Of a DNA stretch of 19,802 bases, positions 6,013 to 14,439 are shown one piece after another (within the stretch, counting starts at the first letter, position 1; each line of letters opens with the position of its first letter). Source of the DNA: Scatosoma sp045644545 (lineage in GTDB: Bacteria > Bacillota > Clostridia > Christensenellales > Borkfalkiaceae); the NCBI GenBank assembly GCA_045644545.1, contig JAZRHC010000020.1, positions 1-19,802 of the forward strand, in the 5' to 3' direction. The notes under the pieces were generated by a model. The model was given only the letters and a program-made list of their open reading frames with translations, searched no databases and was not told the DNA's origin. Both the position numbers and the translations under genes were made by a program.

Positions 6013-8832
6013 TTATTTCAATACTTTCTTTAAGAACTGCCCCGTGTAGCTGTTGGGAACTTTCGCGACCTCTTCGGGCGTACCCGTGCACACGATCGTG
6101 CCGCCGCCGTCGCCGCCCTCCGGCCCTAAGTCCACGATATAGTCCGCCGTTTTGATCACGTCGAGGTTGTGCTCGATCACGATCACGGTGTTTCCGTTCG
6201 CGCGGAGCTTTTGCAGAATTTTGATCAGCTTGTCCACGTCGTAGGTGTGCAACCCCGTCGTGGGCTCGTCGAGGATATAGCAGGTCTTGCCCGTAGAGCG
6301 TTTGGAAAGCTCGGTGGCGAGCTTCACGCGTTGCGCTTCCCCGCCCGAAAGGGTAGTCGAGCTCTGCCCGAGCTTGATATACCCCAAGCCGACTTCTTCG
6401 AGGGTCTTGATCTTGTTATAAATGGACGGAACGGGCTTAAAAAACTCGCAAGCCTCCTCCACCGTCATATCCAAAACGTCGAAAATGCTCTTGCCTTTAT
6501 AGCGGACTTCCAAAGTTTCTCGGTTATAGCGTTTGCCCGCGCACACCTCGCAGGGCACGAAAATATCGGGCAGGAAATGCATTTCGATCTTAATGATCCC
6601 GTCGCCGAAACAATGCTCGCACCTGCCCCCCGAAACGTTAAAGGAGAACCGACCCGCTTTATATCCGCGCTCTTTCGCGTCGGGCGTAGCCGAAAACAGT
6701 TCGCGAATGGCGCTGAACACGCCCGTGTAGGTCGCGGGATTGCTTCGGGGCGTTCTGCCGATCGGGGATTGATCGATCGCGATCACCTTATCGAAATACT
6801 CCACCCCTTTCATTTCGTCGTATTCCCCCTTCGCGTGGCGCGCGCCGTTGAGCTCGTTCGCAAGGGTGGGGTAAATAATTTCGTTGACCAAGCTGGATTT
6901 TCCGCTCCCCGAAACGCCCGTCACCGCCGTGATCAGCCCGACGGGGAATTTCGCGTCGATATTCTTTAAATTGTTTTGTCTGCAACCATGAATTTCCAGC
7001 CATTTTTCGCTCGGAATCGCACGGACGGCGGGCACTTCTATTTTCCGTCTGCCCGCGAGATAATCGCCCGTGATGGACTGCTTTGCGTTCATAATATCTT
7101 CCTGCGTACCGCACGCGACGACTTCTCCGCCGTGCACCCCCGCTTTCGGTCCGATATCCACGATATAATCCGCCGCGCGGACGGTGTCCTCGTCGTGCTC
7201 CACGACGAGCAGGGTGTTGCCCAAATCCCGCAAGCCCTTCAAGGAATTCAAAAGCTTTTCGTTATCCCGTTGGTGAAGCCCGATACTCGGCTCGTCGAGG
7301 ATATACAGCACGCCCGTGAGCGCGCTCCCGATCTGCGTGGCAAGGCGTATGCGCTGACTTTCGCCGCCCGAAAGGGTCTGCGCCGTGCGCGTGAGCGTTA
7401 AATAATTGAGCCCGACGTTGCGAAGGAATCCCAAGCGATTGTTGATCTCCTTTAAAATCGCGTCGGCGATCAGGTGCTCAGTGGCGGTAAACTTGCTTTG
7501 CACCTCGTTCAAAAACTCGCAGAGCGCGTCCACCGACATTTCGCACGCTTCCCAGATATTTTTCCCGCCGACGTAAACGGACAGCGATTCCTTTTTGAGC
7601 CGTTTGCCTTTGCAACAATCGCAAGGCGCGCTGCGCATCAAGCGTTCGATATCGTATTTCACGCCGTCCGAGCTCGTCTGCGCGTAGCGACGTTGCAGGT
7701 TGTTGACGTAGCCTTCCCATTTCTTTTTAAAGCTCCCGTGGAAGGTGCGCGTTTGGTACTGCATATCCAGCGCCTCGTCGCTCCCGTACATTAAGATATG
7801 ATAGATATGCTCGGGCAGGTCCTTGACGGGCGTATCCAAAGAGAAACCGTACGCTTTTCCGAGCGCGCCCAGCTCCATTTGCGCCATCGCGCTCGAACCT
7901 AAATTCCAGCCCGTGACCTTGAACGCCCCTTCGCGCAACGATTTGTTTTTATCGGGGCAAATAAGATCGGGATCTACGATTTGGCGATATCCGATCCCGA
8001 AACATTCGGGGCACGCGCCGTAGACGGTGTTAAACGAGAACATTCTCGGCTCGATCTCTTCAAGGGAAATTCCGCAATCGGGGCAAGCGTAGTTGACCGA
8101 ATATAAAGTTTCCTCCCCCTCGCAGTCGATCACGACGAGCCCGTCGGCGAGCTTCAACGCGTTTTCAAGGCTGTCCGTCAAGCGTTTTTGAATGGTGGGT
8201 TTAACGACGAGCCTGTCTACGACGACGGAAATATTATGCTTATTGTTTTTTTCGAGCTTAATCTCCTCTTGCAGGTCGTACACGATCCCGTCGATCTTGA
8301 CCCTGCCGTAGCCGCTCTTTTTATAGCCCGCAAGCTCTTTCACGTACTCCCCTTTTCTGCCGCGCACGACGGGGGAGTTGATCAAAATTTTGCTTCCCTC
8401 GGGCATCGCCATCACCTGATCGGCGATCTCGTCCACCGTTTGACGGCGTATTTCCCGCCCGCATTTAGGGCAATGTGGCACGCCCACGCGCGCGAACAAT
8501 AAGCGGAAATAATCGTAAATTTCCGTCACCGTGCCTACGGTGGAACGGGGGTTGTGCGAGGTGGTTTTTTGGTCTATGGAAATGGCGGGCGAAAGCCCTT
8601 CTATGCTCTCCACGTCGGGTTTTTCCATTTGCCCCAAGAACTGGCGGGCGTACGAGGAAAGGCTTTCCACGTATCGCCGTTGCCCCTCGGCGAAGATGGT
8701 GTCGAACGCGAGGGTGGATTTTCCGCTCCCCGAAAGCCCCGTCAAAACGGTGAGCTTGTTGCGGGGGATTTTTACGTCGATATTTTTCAAATTGTTGGCT
8801 TTCGCGCCTTTGACTACGATTTCTTCCTGCAT
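6013..8832 (-). CDS. uvrA: Excinuclease ABC subunit A
   Basis: This is the damage-recognition ATPase of nucleotide excision repair. It works as a dimer that loads UvrB at lesions. The 939-residue protein has tandem ABC ATPase modules. The first Walker A is GLSGSGKSTLAFD near the N-terminus and the second is GVSGSGKSSLVNE. Each module has an LSGGE signature (LSGGESQRIRLA, LSGGEAQRVKLA), and Walker B appears as YILDEPSIGLH and YILDEPTTGLH. The CxxC zinc modules are visible (CPKCG, CPDCG...CPECFG, CDCCKGK, CEHCFGDG...CEVCAGK). The start at 8832 (MQEEIVVKGA) is chosen because AAGGAT lies six bases before it and it falls 10 bp after the uvrB stop. A longer reading to 8919 would overlap uvrB and adds unrelated residues. 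It is the second gene of a uvrB-uvrA operon. Confidence 0.97.
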   Translation of the reverse strand: MQEEIVVKGAKANNLKNIDVKIPRNKLTVLTGLSGSGKSTLAFDTIFAEGQRRYVESLSSYARQFLGQMEKPDVESIEGLSPAISIDQKTTSHNPRSTVGTVTEIYDYFRLLFARVGVPHCPKCGREIRRQTVDEIADQVMAMPEGSKILINSPVVRGRKGEYVKELAGYKKSGYGRVKIDGIVYDLQEEIKLEKNNKHNISVVVDRLVVKPTIQKRLTDSLENALKLADGLVVIDCEGEETLYSVNYACPDCGISLEEIEPRMFSFNTVYGACPECFGIGYRQIVDPDLICPDKNKSLREGAFKVTGWNLGSSAMAQMELGALGKAYGFSLDTPVKDLPEHIYHILMYGSDEALDMQYQTRTFHGSFKKKWEGYVNNLQRRYAQTSSDGVKYDIERLMRSAPCDCCKGKRLKKESLSVYVGGKNIWEACEMSVDALCEFLNEVQSKFTATEHLIADAILKEINNRLGFLRNVGLNYLTLTRTAQTLSGGESQRIRLATQIGSALTGVLYILDEPSIGLHQRDNEKLLNSLKGLRDLGNTLLVVEHDEDTVRAADYIVDIGPKAGVHGGEVVACGTQEDIMNAKQSITGDYLAGRRKIEVPAVRAIPSEKWLEIHGCRQNNLKNIDAKFPVGLITAVTGVSGSGKSSLVNEIIYPTLANELNGARHAKGEYDEMKGVEYFDKVIAIDQSPIGRTPRSNPATYTGVFSAIRELFSATPDAKERGYKAGRFSFNVSGGRCEHCFGDGIIKIEMHFLPDIFVPCEVCAGKRYNRETLEVRYKGKSIFDVLDMTVEEACEFFKPVPSIYNKIKTLEEVGLGYIKLGQSSTTLSGGEAQRVKLATELSKRSTGKTCYILDEPTTGLHTYDVDKLIKILQKLRANGNTVIVIEHNLDVIKTADYIVDLGPEGGDGGGTIVCTGTPEEVAKVPNSYTGQFLKKVLK

Positions 8833-8842
8833 TGTTTTATCC

Positions 8843-10804
8843 TTATTTCTGCGTTTTTCGCATTTTGAGTTTGAGCTCGGCAATCCGTTCGCGTATCTCG
8901 ATCGCCCGTTCGAAATCAAGCTGTCCGCTCGCGACCTTCATAAGGGCTTTGAGTTTTTCGATCTCGTCGGGGATATCCTGCATTTTGATATCCGTCGCCG
9001 ATTTTTTCTTGGTGATATTTAAGGTGGATTTGATTTGCTTGACGATGGTTTTCGGCGTGATCCCGTGCGCCTCGTTATACTCGTTTTGAATTTTTCTTCT
9101 TCGCTCCGTTTCCCCGATCGCCCGCTTCATACTGTCGGTGACGGTATCCGCGTACATAATCACCCGCCCTTCGCTGTTTCGCGCGGCGCGCCCGATCGTT
9201 TGGATAAGCGACGTGTCGCTTCGAAGGAAGCCTTCCTTGTCCGCGTCGAGAATGGCGACTAAACGCACCTCGGGAAGGTCGAGCCCTTCACGGAGCAGGT
9301 TAATGCCGCAAAGCACGTCGAATTCCCCGCCTCTCAGTCCGTTCACGATATCCACGCGCTCCAAAGCGTCGATATCGCTGTGCATATATTTTACCTTGAT
9401 CGAATGTTCCTTTAAATAGTCTGTCAGCTCCTCGCTCATACGCTTGGTAAGCGTGGTGATCAAGACCCTGCCCCCCTCGTTTACCGTGTTTTTAATCTCC
9501 GAAAGCAGGTCGTCGATTTGCCCTTTGGTGGGCTTTACGGTGACGGGCGGATCTAAAAGCCCCGTCGGGCGAATGAGCTGTTCCACCCGTTGCCCCGCTT
9601 GCTCTAATTCGTAGGGCGCGGGAGTGGCGGAAACGCAAATAAGCTGGGGAACGCGCGCGTCGAACTCATCGAAGGTCAGCGGGCGATTATCAAACGCCGC
9701 TTTCATTCTAAATCCGTATTCCACGAGGTTTTTCTTTCTCGAAAGATCCCCGTGATACATAGCGCGAATTTGCGGAATGGTCATATGGCTCTCGTCGATA
9801 AACACCAAAAAGTTTCCCGACGGGAAATAATCGAGCAAGGTAAACGACGGCTCGCCGGGGCTTCGCCCGTCGAAATAACGGCTGTAATTTTCCACGCCGC
9901 TGCAATAGCCGATCTCCCGCATCATTTCCAAATCGTATTCGCAACGCTGTTTGAGCCGTTGCGCTTCCAAAATTTTTCCCTCGTCCTCAAACGCGCGCAC
10001 CTCGCCTTTCAAGTCCTCTTCGATCATAGAAAGCGCGCTTTGCAGCTTTTCCGTACCCACGGCGTATTGACTTGCGGGGAAGATCGCCACGTGCGAAAGC
10101 TCGTTGAGCTTGTTTCCCGTCAGCGCTTCCACTTCGTAAATTTTATCGATCTCGTCCCCGAAAAATTCCACGCGAATAGCCACTTCCGAATTGGACGCGG
10201 GAAAAATTTCCACGTTATCCCCCCGCACGCGGAAGGTCGAACGCTTGAAATCGGTATCGTTTCTGGCATATTGCAATTCGATTAGCTTGCGCAATAAATT
10301 ATCTCTGCCCCATTCCATACCCGGGCGCAAGGAAATAGACAGCCTGAAATATTCCTCGGGCGCGCCGAGCCCGTAAATACACGAAACGGAAGCCACCACG
10401 ATTACGTCCTCCCGTTCCATCAACGAACAAGTCGCGCTGTTTCGAAGCTTATCGATCTCGTCGTTTAAGCTCAAATCCTTTTCGATATAAGTATCCGTCG
10501 AGGGGATATAGCTTTCGGGCTGATAATAATCGTAATAGGAAACGAAATACTCCACGCGGTTTTCGGGGAAAAATTCGCGAAACTCGTTGCAAAGCTGCGC
10601 CGCGAGCGTTTTGTTGTGCGCGATCACGAGGGTGGGTCTGTTCACGTTTTTGATCACGTTTGCCATCGTGAAGGTCTTTCCGCTCCCCGTCACGCCCACT
10701 AAAACTTGCGTTCTGATCCCGTCGAGCACCCCTTCGGTCAATTTTTCGATCGCTTGCGGCTGATCGCCCGTCGGCGAAAACGACGAACGTAATTTAAATT
10801 GCAT
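8843..10804 (-). CDS. uvrB: Excinuclease ABC subunit B
   Basis: This is the helicase-like core of nucleotide excision repair. It verifies damage after UvrA loading and recruits UvrC. At 653 residues it has the usual UvrB length. Visible are Walker A GVTGSGKTFTMANV near residue 40, the beta-hairpin region with YYDYYQPESYIP, helicase motif II LVFIDESHMT, the motif region QLICVSATPAPYE, later helicase motifs IGRAARNSEGRVIMYAD, and the C-terminal UVR coiled coil (MQDIPDEIEKLKALMKVASG onwards) that contacts UvrC. The ribosome binding site GGGGAGG is eight bases before the ATG. The promoter and a LexA-like box lie directly upstream, so the operon is probably damage-inducible. Confidence 0.97.
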   Translation of the reverse strand: MQFKLRSSFSPTGDQPQAIEKLTEGVLDGIRTQVLVGVTGSGKTFTMANVIKNVNRPTLVIAHNKTLAAQLCNEFREFFPENRVEYFVSYYDYYQPESYIPSTDTYIEKDLSLNDEIDKLRNSATCSLMEREDVIVVASVSCIYGLGAPEEYFRLSISLRPGMEWGRDNLLRKLIELQYARNDTDFKRSTFRVRGDNVEIFPASNSEVAIRVEFFGDEIDKIYEVEALTGNKLNELSHVAIFPASQYAVGTEKLQSALSMIEEDLKGEVRAFEDEGKILEAQRLKQRCEYDLEMMREIGYCSGVENYSRYFDGRSPGEPSFTLLDYFPSGNFLVFIDESHMTIPQIRAMYHGDLSRKKNLVEYGFRMKAAFDNRPLTFDEFDARVPQLICVSATPAPYELEQAGQRVEQLIRPTGLLDPPVTVKPTKGQIDDLLSEIKNTVNEGGRVLITTLTKRMSEELTDYLKEHSIKVKYMHSDIDALERVDIVNGLRGGEFDVLCGINLLREGLDLPEVRLVAILDADKEGFLRSDTSLIQTIGRAARNSEGRVIMYADTVTDSMKRAIGETERRRKIQNEYNEAHGITPKTIVKQIKSTLNITKKKSATDIKMQDIPDEIEKLKALMKVASGQLDFERAIEIRERIAELKLKMRKTQK

Positions 10805-10862
10805 ATTCTCGTCCTCCCCGACGATTTTTCTTCCGCTTTTTGCCCAAAATTAACAAAAACCG

Positions 10863-10876
10863 CGAACATTCGTTTG
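10863..10876. promoter_or_regulatory. LexA (SOS) box-like operator of uvrBA
   Basis: CGAACATTCGTTTG matches the Gram-positive LexA consensus CGAAC-N4-GTTCG at all but one or two positions. It sits just downstream of the uvrB -10, over the expected transcription start, which is a normal repressor position. SOS control of uvrBA is established in B. subtilis. Binding here is inferred. Confidence 0.75.
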
Positions 10877-10877
10877 T

Positions 10878-10906
10878 ATTATATCACTTTTTCAGCAAAA
10901 TGTAAA
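10878..10906 (-). promoter_or_regulatory. Sigma-A promoter of uvrBA
   Basis: The minus strand has TTTACA (10901-10906), a 17-bp spacer and the consensus TATAAT (10878-10883), with an extended TGA before the -10. The start is predicted near 10871, inside the LexA-like box. This gives a leader of about 67 nt to uvrB. Confidence 0.85.
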
Positions 10907-10932
10907 GTGAATCCGCTAAGTTTTTTCGCTTT

Positions 10933-11289
10933 TCAAAAGATACATTTCATCAAAAGCCCAACGAGGAAGGCGATCACCGCGGAAGCGACCGCCCAACCGA
11001 TTTTCAACGCGAAATCCCGCCGCATCTGCACGGAATATCTTCGAAACGCCCTGCCCTCGGCGTGCAGGGTGATCACGTACATTTTTTCGCCCTTCCGATC
11101 GGAGGAGAGAAGCTCGAAATAATCGTCGAGTTCGAGCTCGTAAAGAATTTCTTCCAGCCGTTCTTCGGTGCAACGCAGTTTTTTCGGAAGCATTGCGAGT
11201 ATCTCCGCAGGCGAAACCAAACAGATCCCCTTGCCTTCGCAAAGGGAATACACCGCGCTCATCACTTCGCTCTCCCGCCTGTTTAACAT
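10933..11289 (-). CDS. Small winged-helix-like protein with C-terminal membrane anchor
   Basis: This 118-residue protein is of unrecognised family. Residues 1-75 read as a compact helical and strand domain: MLNRRESEVMSAVYSLCEGK, then VSPAEILAMLPKK, EERLEEILYELELDDYFELL, and a KMYVITLHAEGRAF strand pair. That resembles a winged helix-turn-helix with a wing. A single hydrophobic segment at about 95-117 ends the protein, so it would be tail-anchored with the domain in the cytoplasm. The ribosome binding site AGGAGG is strong and supports the start. It lies upstream of uvrB on the same strand with a 130-bp gap that has its own uvrB promoter, so the two are probably separate units. The winged-helix call is by eye only. 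Confidence 0.72.
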   Translation of the reverse strand: MLNRRESEVMSAVYSLCEGKGICLVSPAEILAMLPKKLRCTEERLEEILYELELDDYFELLSSDRKGEKMYVITLHAEGRAFRRYSVQMRRDFALKIGWAVASAVIAFLVGLLMKCIF

Positions 11290-11426
11290 CGCTTCCCCTC
11301 CTTTTTGCTCTTACTCTTTTATTATGGACGGAAAACGAAAAAATAACGATATTATTCAAAAAATACGCGCATCTTACGCCGACGGAATATTTACGCATCT
11401 TAAAAGAAAAGCTGGAATGATTTTTC

Positions 11427-11488
11427 AATGCAGAATGCATAGTGCAAAATGCAAAATGGCGGTAGAATTTTTACAATCATTCTGCATT
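11427..11488. repeat. Inverted repeat with AATGCA-type iterations
   Basis: AATGCAGAATG (11427-11437) recurs as its exact reverse complement at 11478-11488. The left arm continues as short iterations of the same word (AATGCATAGTGC, AAAATGC, AAAATGG). It lies in the 240-bp gap 11290-11529 that holds no convincing gene. It resembles small non-coding palindromic elements scattered in clostridial genomes. Confidence 0.5.
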
Positions 11489-11496
11489 CCGCACTA

Positions 11497-11526
11497 AAAA
11501 AGGCTTGGAAATTCCCAAGCCTTTTT
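11497..11526. terminator. Terminator of the 485-residue membrane protein gene
   Basis: A 12-bp stem (AAAAAGGCTTGG 11497-11508 with CCAAGCCTTTTT 11515-11526) surrounds a 6-nt loop. It sits three bases after the stop codon of the minus-strand gene, and the stem ends provide U-tracts in both directions. Confidence 0.85.
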
Positions 11527-11529
11527 ACT

Positions 11530-12987
11530 TCACTTTGCTTCTTTTTGCGCTTTGAGTTCTTTTTTCAGCTTCTTACGCACTCTGCCGTAGTAAGCGAAGA
11601 AGAACACGATCAAGAAGATCGCCACCGCAAACGAAACCCACGCCCCCGACGAGAACGAAACGCTTAACGCGCTGAGCGTTTTCGCCGTTTCCGCGCCGAT
11701 CATTTCGCCTAAGAACGAGGTCGGGTCGCTTAACAGCGAGATCGCAAGCGACGGCAACAATACGAGCACGAGGAAAGGCAGCCAACCGAGCAGGATCGGC
11801 AGTTTCAGCTTGATTCCGTTATTCGCCGCAAAGAAGGTTTTGATCAAAATTTTGATAATCAAATACGCCCAAGTGAAGAAGGTGAAGAACAGCACGTAAG
11901 AAACGATCTGCATCACGAGCGCAACCGTCTCCGCCGCGTCCTTGGGGATCTTTTCGAGCAAGGTTTGGCGTACCTTCTCTTTGAGCTCCTCCGTCGTTTC
12001 CTTTTCTTCGTCAGTCGAATCGGCAAGATAGGTCGCCTTCATTTGCTTGTTGGAAGGCTCTGCGCCACCCTCAGTTCCGCCGTTTTCTTCCGAGCCTTCG
12101 CCGAACTTATCGCCGAGCACGCTTTCAATATCCTCTCCGTTTAAAAGGGCGAGCATAATCTCGGAAACGAAATCGTCTACGTTAATCGTGCCGTCCTCTT
12201 TTTCGAGTTTGGAAAGCACTTCCGCCACTTTATCGTGAATTTCCTCTTTATCTGCTTCCGAAAGCTCCGCGCCGATAAACTCTTCGTATTGATCGCCCGC
12301 CGCGCCGAGCTTATCAAACACCTCGGCAACCGTTTCCGTCAGCTTATCCGCGATCTTTTGAGTCGTCGCGTTCTCCTCGTAAAGAACGTCTATCAGCCCT
12401 TGCGTTTTTTCTTCTATGTATTCTTCGGTGATCCCCACCTCGTCGAGAATCTGCTCCACGCGAGCCGCGTCCTGAAAATTCGCGTTGTCTTCGAATACCT
12501 TTTTCACTTGCTCTTTTACGGTCGTTTTCAAGGTTACTTTGGAAACCTGCGACACGAGCCCTTTCGCCACTTTATTGAGCGTGCCCGAAAGCTGATCCAC
12601 CACCTTATCTACGTTCGCGTCGATCACCCCTTCCACGACCTTCGTCGCGTCCGAATCCAAGGACGAAAGCACCACCGACGTTTGTAAACGAATAGTCAGC
12701 TTAATTTCAACGCCGTCCTCGCCTACGATCTCTTTCACGTCGATTTCGTCCCAAAGATCCTTTTCGACGTTTTCGGTGTTCTCGCCCGAGCCGTCGCCGC
12801 CGTTTTCCCCTTCGCCGTTGCCTTGCGAACCCTCCTGCCCGATCATTTCTTCGAGCATTTCCGCGCTGACGGTATACGAAAGATTGATCGTCCAGAGCGG
12901 AGCGATAAAATACGCCGCGATTGAGAGCACGCACAATATCGTGATCACGATATTGCAAATAAACAAAATAAGCTTTTTCTTAGCCAT
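11530..12987 (-). CDS. Unknown four-TM protein with a long helical loop
   Basis: This 485-residue protein belongs to no family I recognise. There is a TM segment at 6-29. A long, acidic and mostly helical hydrophilic region spans about 32-352, with two Gly/Glu/Asn-rich low-complexity linkers (about 51-72 and 297-312). Three TM segments follow at about 355-384, 397-419 and 449-467, with a basic tail (RVRKKLKKELKAQKEAK). The first TM is followed by the non-cytoplasmic loop, so the helical domain is probably outside the cell. An even number of segments places both ends inside. It contains amphipathic stretches such as KVVDQLSGTLNKVAKGLVSQ. It has AGGAG before the start, a consensus promoter and its own terminator, so it is a well-expressed single-gene unit. 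Confidence 0.8.
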   Translation of the reverse strand: MAKKKLILFICNIVITILCVLSIAAYFIAPLWTINLSYTVSAEMLEEMIGQEGSQGNGEGENGGDGSGENTENVEKDLWDEIDVKEIVGEDGVEIKLTIRLQTSVVLSSLDSDATKVVEGVIDANVDKVVDQLSGTLNKVAKGLVSQVSKVTLKTTVKEQVKKVFEDNANFQDAARVEQILDEVGITEEYIEEKTQGLIDVLYEENATTQKIADKLTETVAEVFDKLGAAGDQYEEFIGAELSEADKEEIHDKVAEVLSKLEKEDGTINVDDFVSEIMLALLNGEDIESVLGDKFGEGSEENGGTEGGAEPSNKQMKATYLADSTDEEKETTEELKEKVRQTLLEKIPKDAAETVALVMQIVSYVLFFTFFTWAYLIIKILIKTFFAANNGIKLKLPILLGWLPFLVLVLLPSLAISLLSDPTSFLGEMIGAETAKTLSALSVSFSSGAWVSFAVAIFLIVFFFAYYGRVRKKLKKELKAQKEAK

Positions 12988-13020
12988 TGCTATTCTCCTA
13001 AAAATGCATTATTGAACGTT

Positions 13021-13049
13021 ATTATATCACAATCCCCCGCGCGTGTCAA
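13021..13049 (-). promoter_or_regulatory. Consensus sigma-A promoter of the 485-residue protein gene
   Basis: The minus strand has TTGACA (13044-13049), exactly 17 bp, then TATAAT (13021-13026) with extended TGA. Both hexamers are perfect consensus, so strong constitutive expression is expected. Confidence 0.9.
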
Positions 13050-13168
13050 TATATTTTCTTGCAAAATTCTGTTGATTTGTCAAGCGTTTTTCAGTAATTT
13101 TTTGAAAATTTTTGAAATTTTTTTATTTTCCCAAAAAATCACGCTTTTCAAACCATAAAAAACACCCC

Positions 13169-13197
13169 TTGACCTTCTCGCATAATACAAGTATAGT
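13169..13197 (+). promoter_or_regulatory. Plus-strand sigma-A promoter just left of the IS
   Basis: TTGACC (13169-13174), 17 bp and TATAGT (13192-13197). There is no plus-strand gene until 14440 because the IS lies between. The rest of 13050-13203 is AT-rich and holds no gene that I can see. Confidence 0.65.
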
Positions 13198-13203
13198 TAT
13201 TTG

Positions 13204-14370
13204 TGTTGAAAAAGTCAAGCGGTTTTAATTTAACGCAATAAAACTCTTACCCTACCCCCTTGAAGTAGGGCTATTTTTATCTTTCAAGAAGGGCTATGCC
13301 GTTTTCTTTTTTATGAACTTAACCCGATAATCGGTTTCCCCTTCATTCAAAATCTCCAACAATTCTTCTCTCTTTTGAATCGGTGTAAACCAAACCCTCT
13401 TTCCGAACCGATTTCTCAATGACGAGTGCGGGCGATTGTTATATCGGATATTCCAATCTTGCATTTTCTCTATTAACTCATCATACGTTTCAAAGGTCAA
13501 CGAGCAGTAGAAACTCTCATTATCGCTTCTATGGCTACGCTCCACCTTGCCGTTGTGTCTCGGCGTGTATGCTCGTATAAGTTGATGATGAATATGTAAA
13601 CGGTTCAGCAACTTGTCTACGATATGAACCTTGCCGTCTCCCGTTCCTTTCGGGTTTGTGAACTCCGTTCCGTTATCCGTTTGTATGGTAGCGGGGATAT
13701 ACCCGAAATAGAGAATAGCTCTCTTAATGAAGTCAACCGTCGAATACCCGCTCTTCTCTTTATACGGATAAAGGAATCTTTCTCTCGTCGCTTCGTCTAT
13801 CATCGTATATTGAAAATACCACTCTTCCGGGCGTTCGCCTTTGTTACACTCTCTTGGAACATATTTCACGTCCATTTGCATTTTCAACCCAAGCATTTCG
13901 GGCGTATCGTAGGGTTGCGAAACATACTTTTCAAGAACCTTCGACGGTCTTAACCCGTTTTTTACTACGAACCGATAAAACCCGAAGTATGTTCTCTTAT
14001 AAGCGAATCTCGCTCTTAAAATCCCCAAGGCTTCCGAATAGGCGATATTAGGGTTTTCTTCAAAGATTTTCACTATCTCCGCCCGCTCTTCTTCCGTATG
14101 AGAATTGGGGTGCGGAGTATGAGGTCTCGAAGAAGCGTTTTCAAGGCTTGCAAGTGTGCCGTCGTATTTCGCTTTCCAACGCCAAAGGCTTCTTTCGGTG
14201 CATTTGAATTTTTTGGAAACAAGCAAAATATCGGCTTTATCTTCAAGCCACATTTTAAGTGCTTTTTGCTTTTCTCGTGCGTTGTATTTGATACCTTTCA
14301 TCAACTCCACCTCCTTGATTATATTATATCATATTTTACTGAAAATTTCAAGACTTCTCAAAGAAAAACA
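13204..14370. mobile_element. Insertion sequence with single DDE transposase gene
   Basis: The extent is proposed from TGT at 13204 and ACA ending at 14370, each flanked outside by TTG, which could be a 3-bp target duplication. Inside both ends, AAGTC and TTTT words align only loosely, so the terminal inverted repeats are weak and the ends are uncertain by some tens of bases. A hairpin CCCTAC/GTAGGG (13250-13270) lies between the left end and the transposase stop. It could act as a terminator shielding the element. The element carries only the transposase. Confidence 0.6.
13294..14301 (-). CDS. IS transposase, rve/DDE type (IS481/IS3-like)
   Basis: This enzyme would cut and join the ends of the IS. 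Residues about 10-50 form a helix-turn-helix (LVSKKFKCTERSLWRWKAKY), and a second helical region runs to about 125. The RNase H-fold integrase core then has its three acids in MQMDVKYV (Asp144), IQTDNGTEF (Asp209) and HNGKVERSH (Glu254). The last spacing is 44 residues rather than the common 35 because of an insert after TDNGTEF. The C-terminus WNIRYNNRPHSSL is typical of IS3/IS481 relatives. The ATG at 14301 is chosen because AGGAGG lies eight bases before it. A GTG at 14310 abuts that site and cannot be the start. The gene seems intact at 335 residues. Confidence 0.9.
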   Translation of the reverse strand: MKGIKYNAREKQKALKMWLEDKADILLVSKKFKCTERSLWRWKAKYDGTLASLENASSRPHTPHPNSHTEEERAEIVKIFEENPNIAYSEALGILRARFAYKRTYFGFYRFVVKNGLRPSKVLEKYVSQPYDTPEMLGLKMQMDVKYVPRECNKGERPEEWYFQYTMIDEATRERFLYPYKEKSGYSTVDFIKRAILYFGYIPATIQTDNGTEFTNPKGTGDGKVHIVDKLLNRLHIHHQLIRAYTPRHNGKVERSHRSDNESFYCSLTFETYDELIEKMQDWNIRYNNRPHSSLRNRFGKRVWFTPIQKREELLEILNEGETDYRVKFIKKKTA

Positions 14371-14400
14371 TTGACTTTATATATAATTTTATGGTAAAAT
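14371..14400 (+). promoter_or_regulatory. Promoter of the poly-C lipoprotein gene
   Basis: TTGACT (14371-14376), an 18-bp spacer and TAAAAT (14395-14400) preceded by TGG (extended -10). The TTG of the -35 is the same triplet proposed as the right-hand target duplication, so the IS would abut but not destroy this promoter. Confidence 0.7.
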
Positions 14401-14439
14401 AAGGTATCAAAATATTTATCCACAAGGAAGGTTGCTCGT

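Noticed and set aside
6169..6969. Long plus-strand open frame of 266 codons opposite uvrA
   Set aside because: It is a mirror of the strongly coding uvrA strand, with Arg/His/Gly-rich composition, no ribosome site and no recognisable domain.
8833..8919. Longer start for uvrA
   Set aside because: It overlaps the end of uvrB and adds residues foreign to UvrA. The ATG at 8832 has a ribosome site and matches the family start.
11320..11420. Plus-strand frame ending in a helical peptide (HLTPTEYLRILKEKLE)
   Set aside because: The end looks protein-like, but there is no start codon or ribosome site close by and the frame upstream is antisense to the small membrane gene. At most it is a gene remnant.
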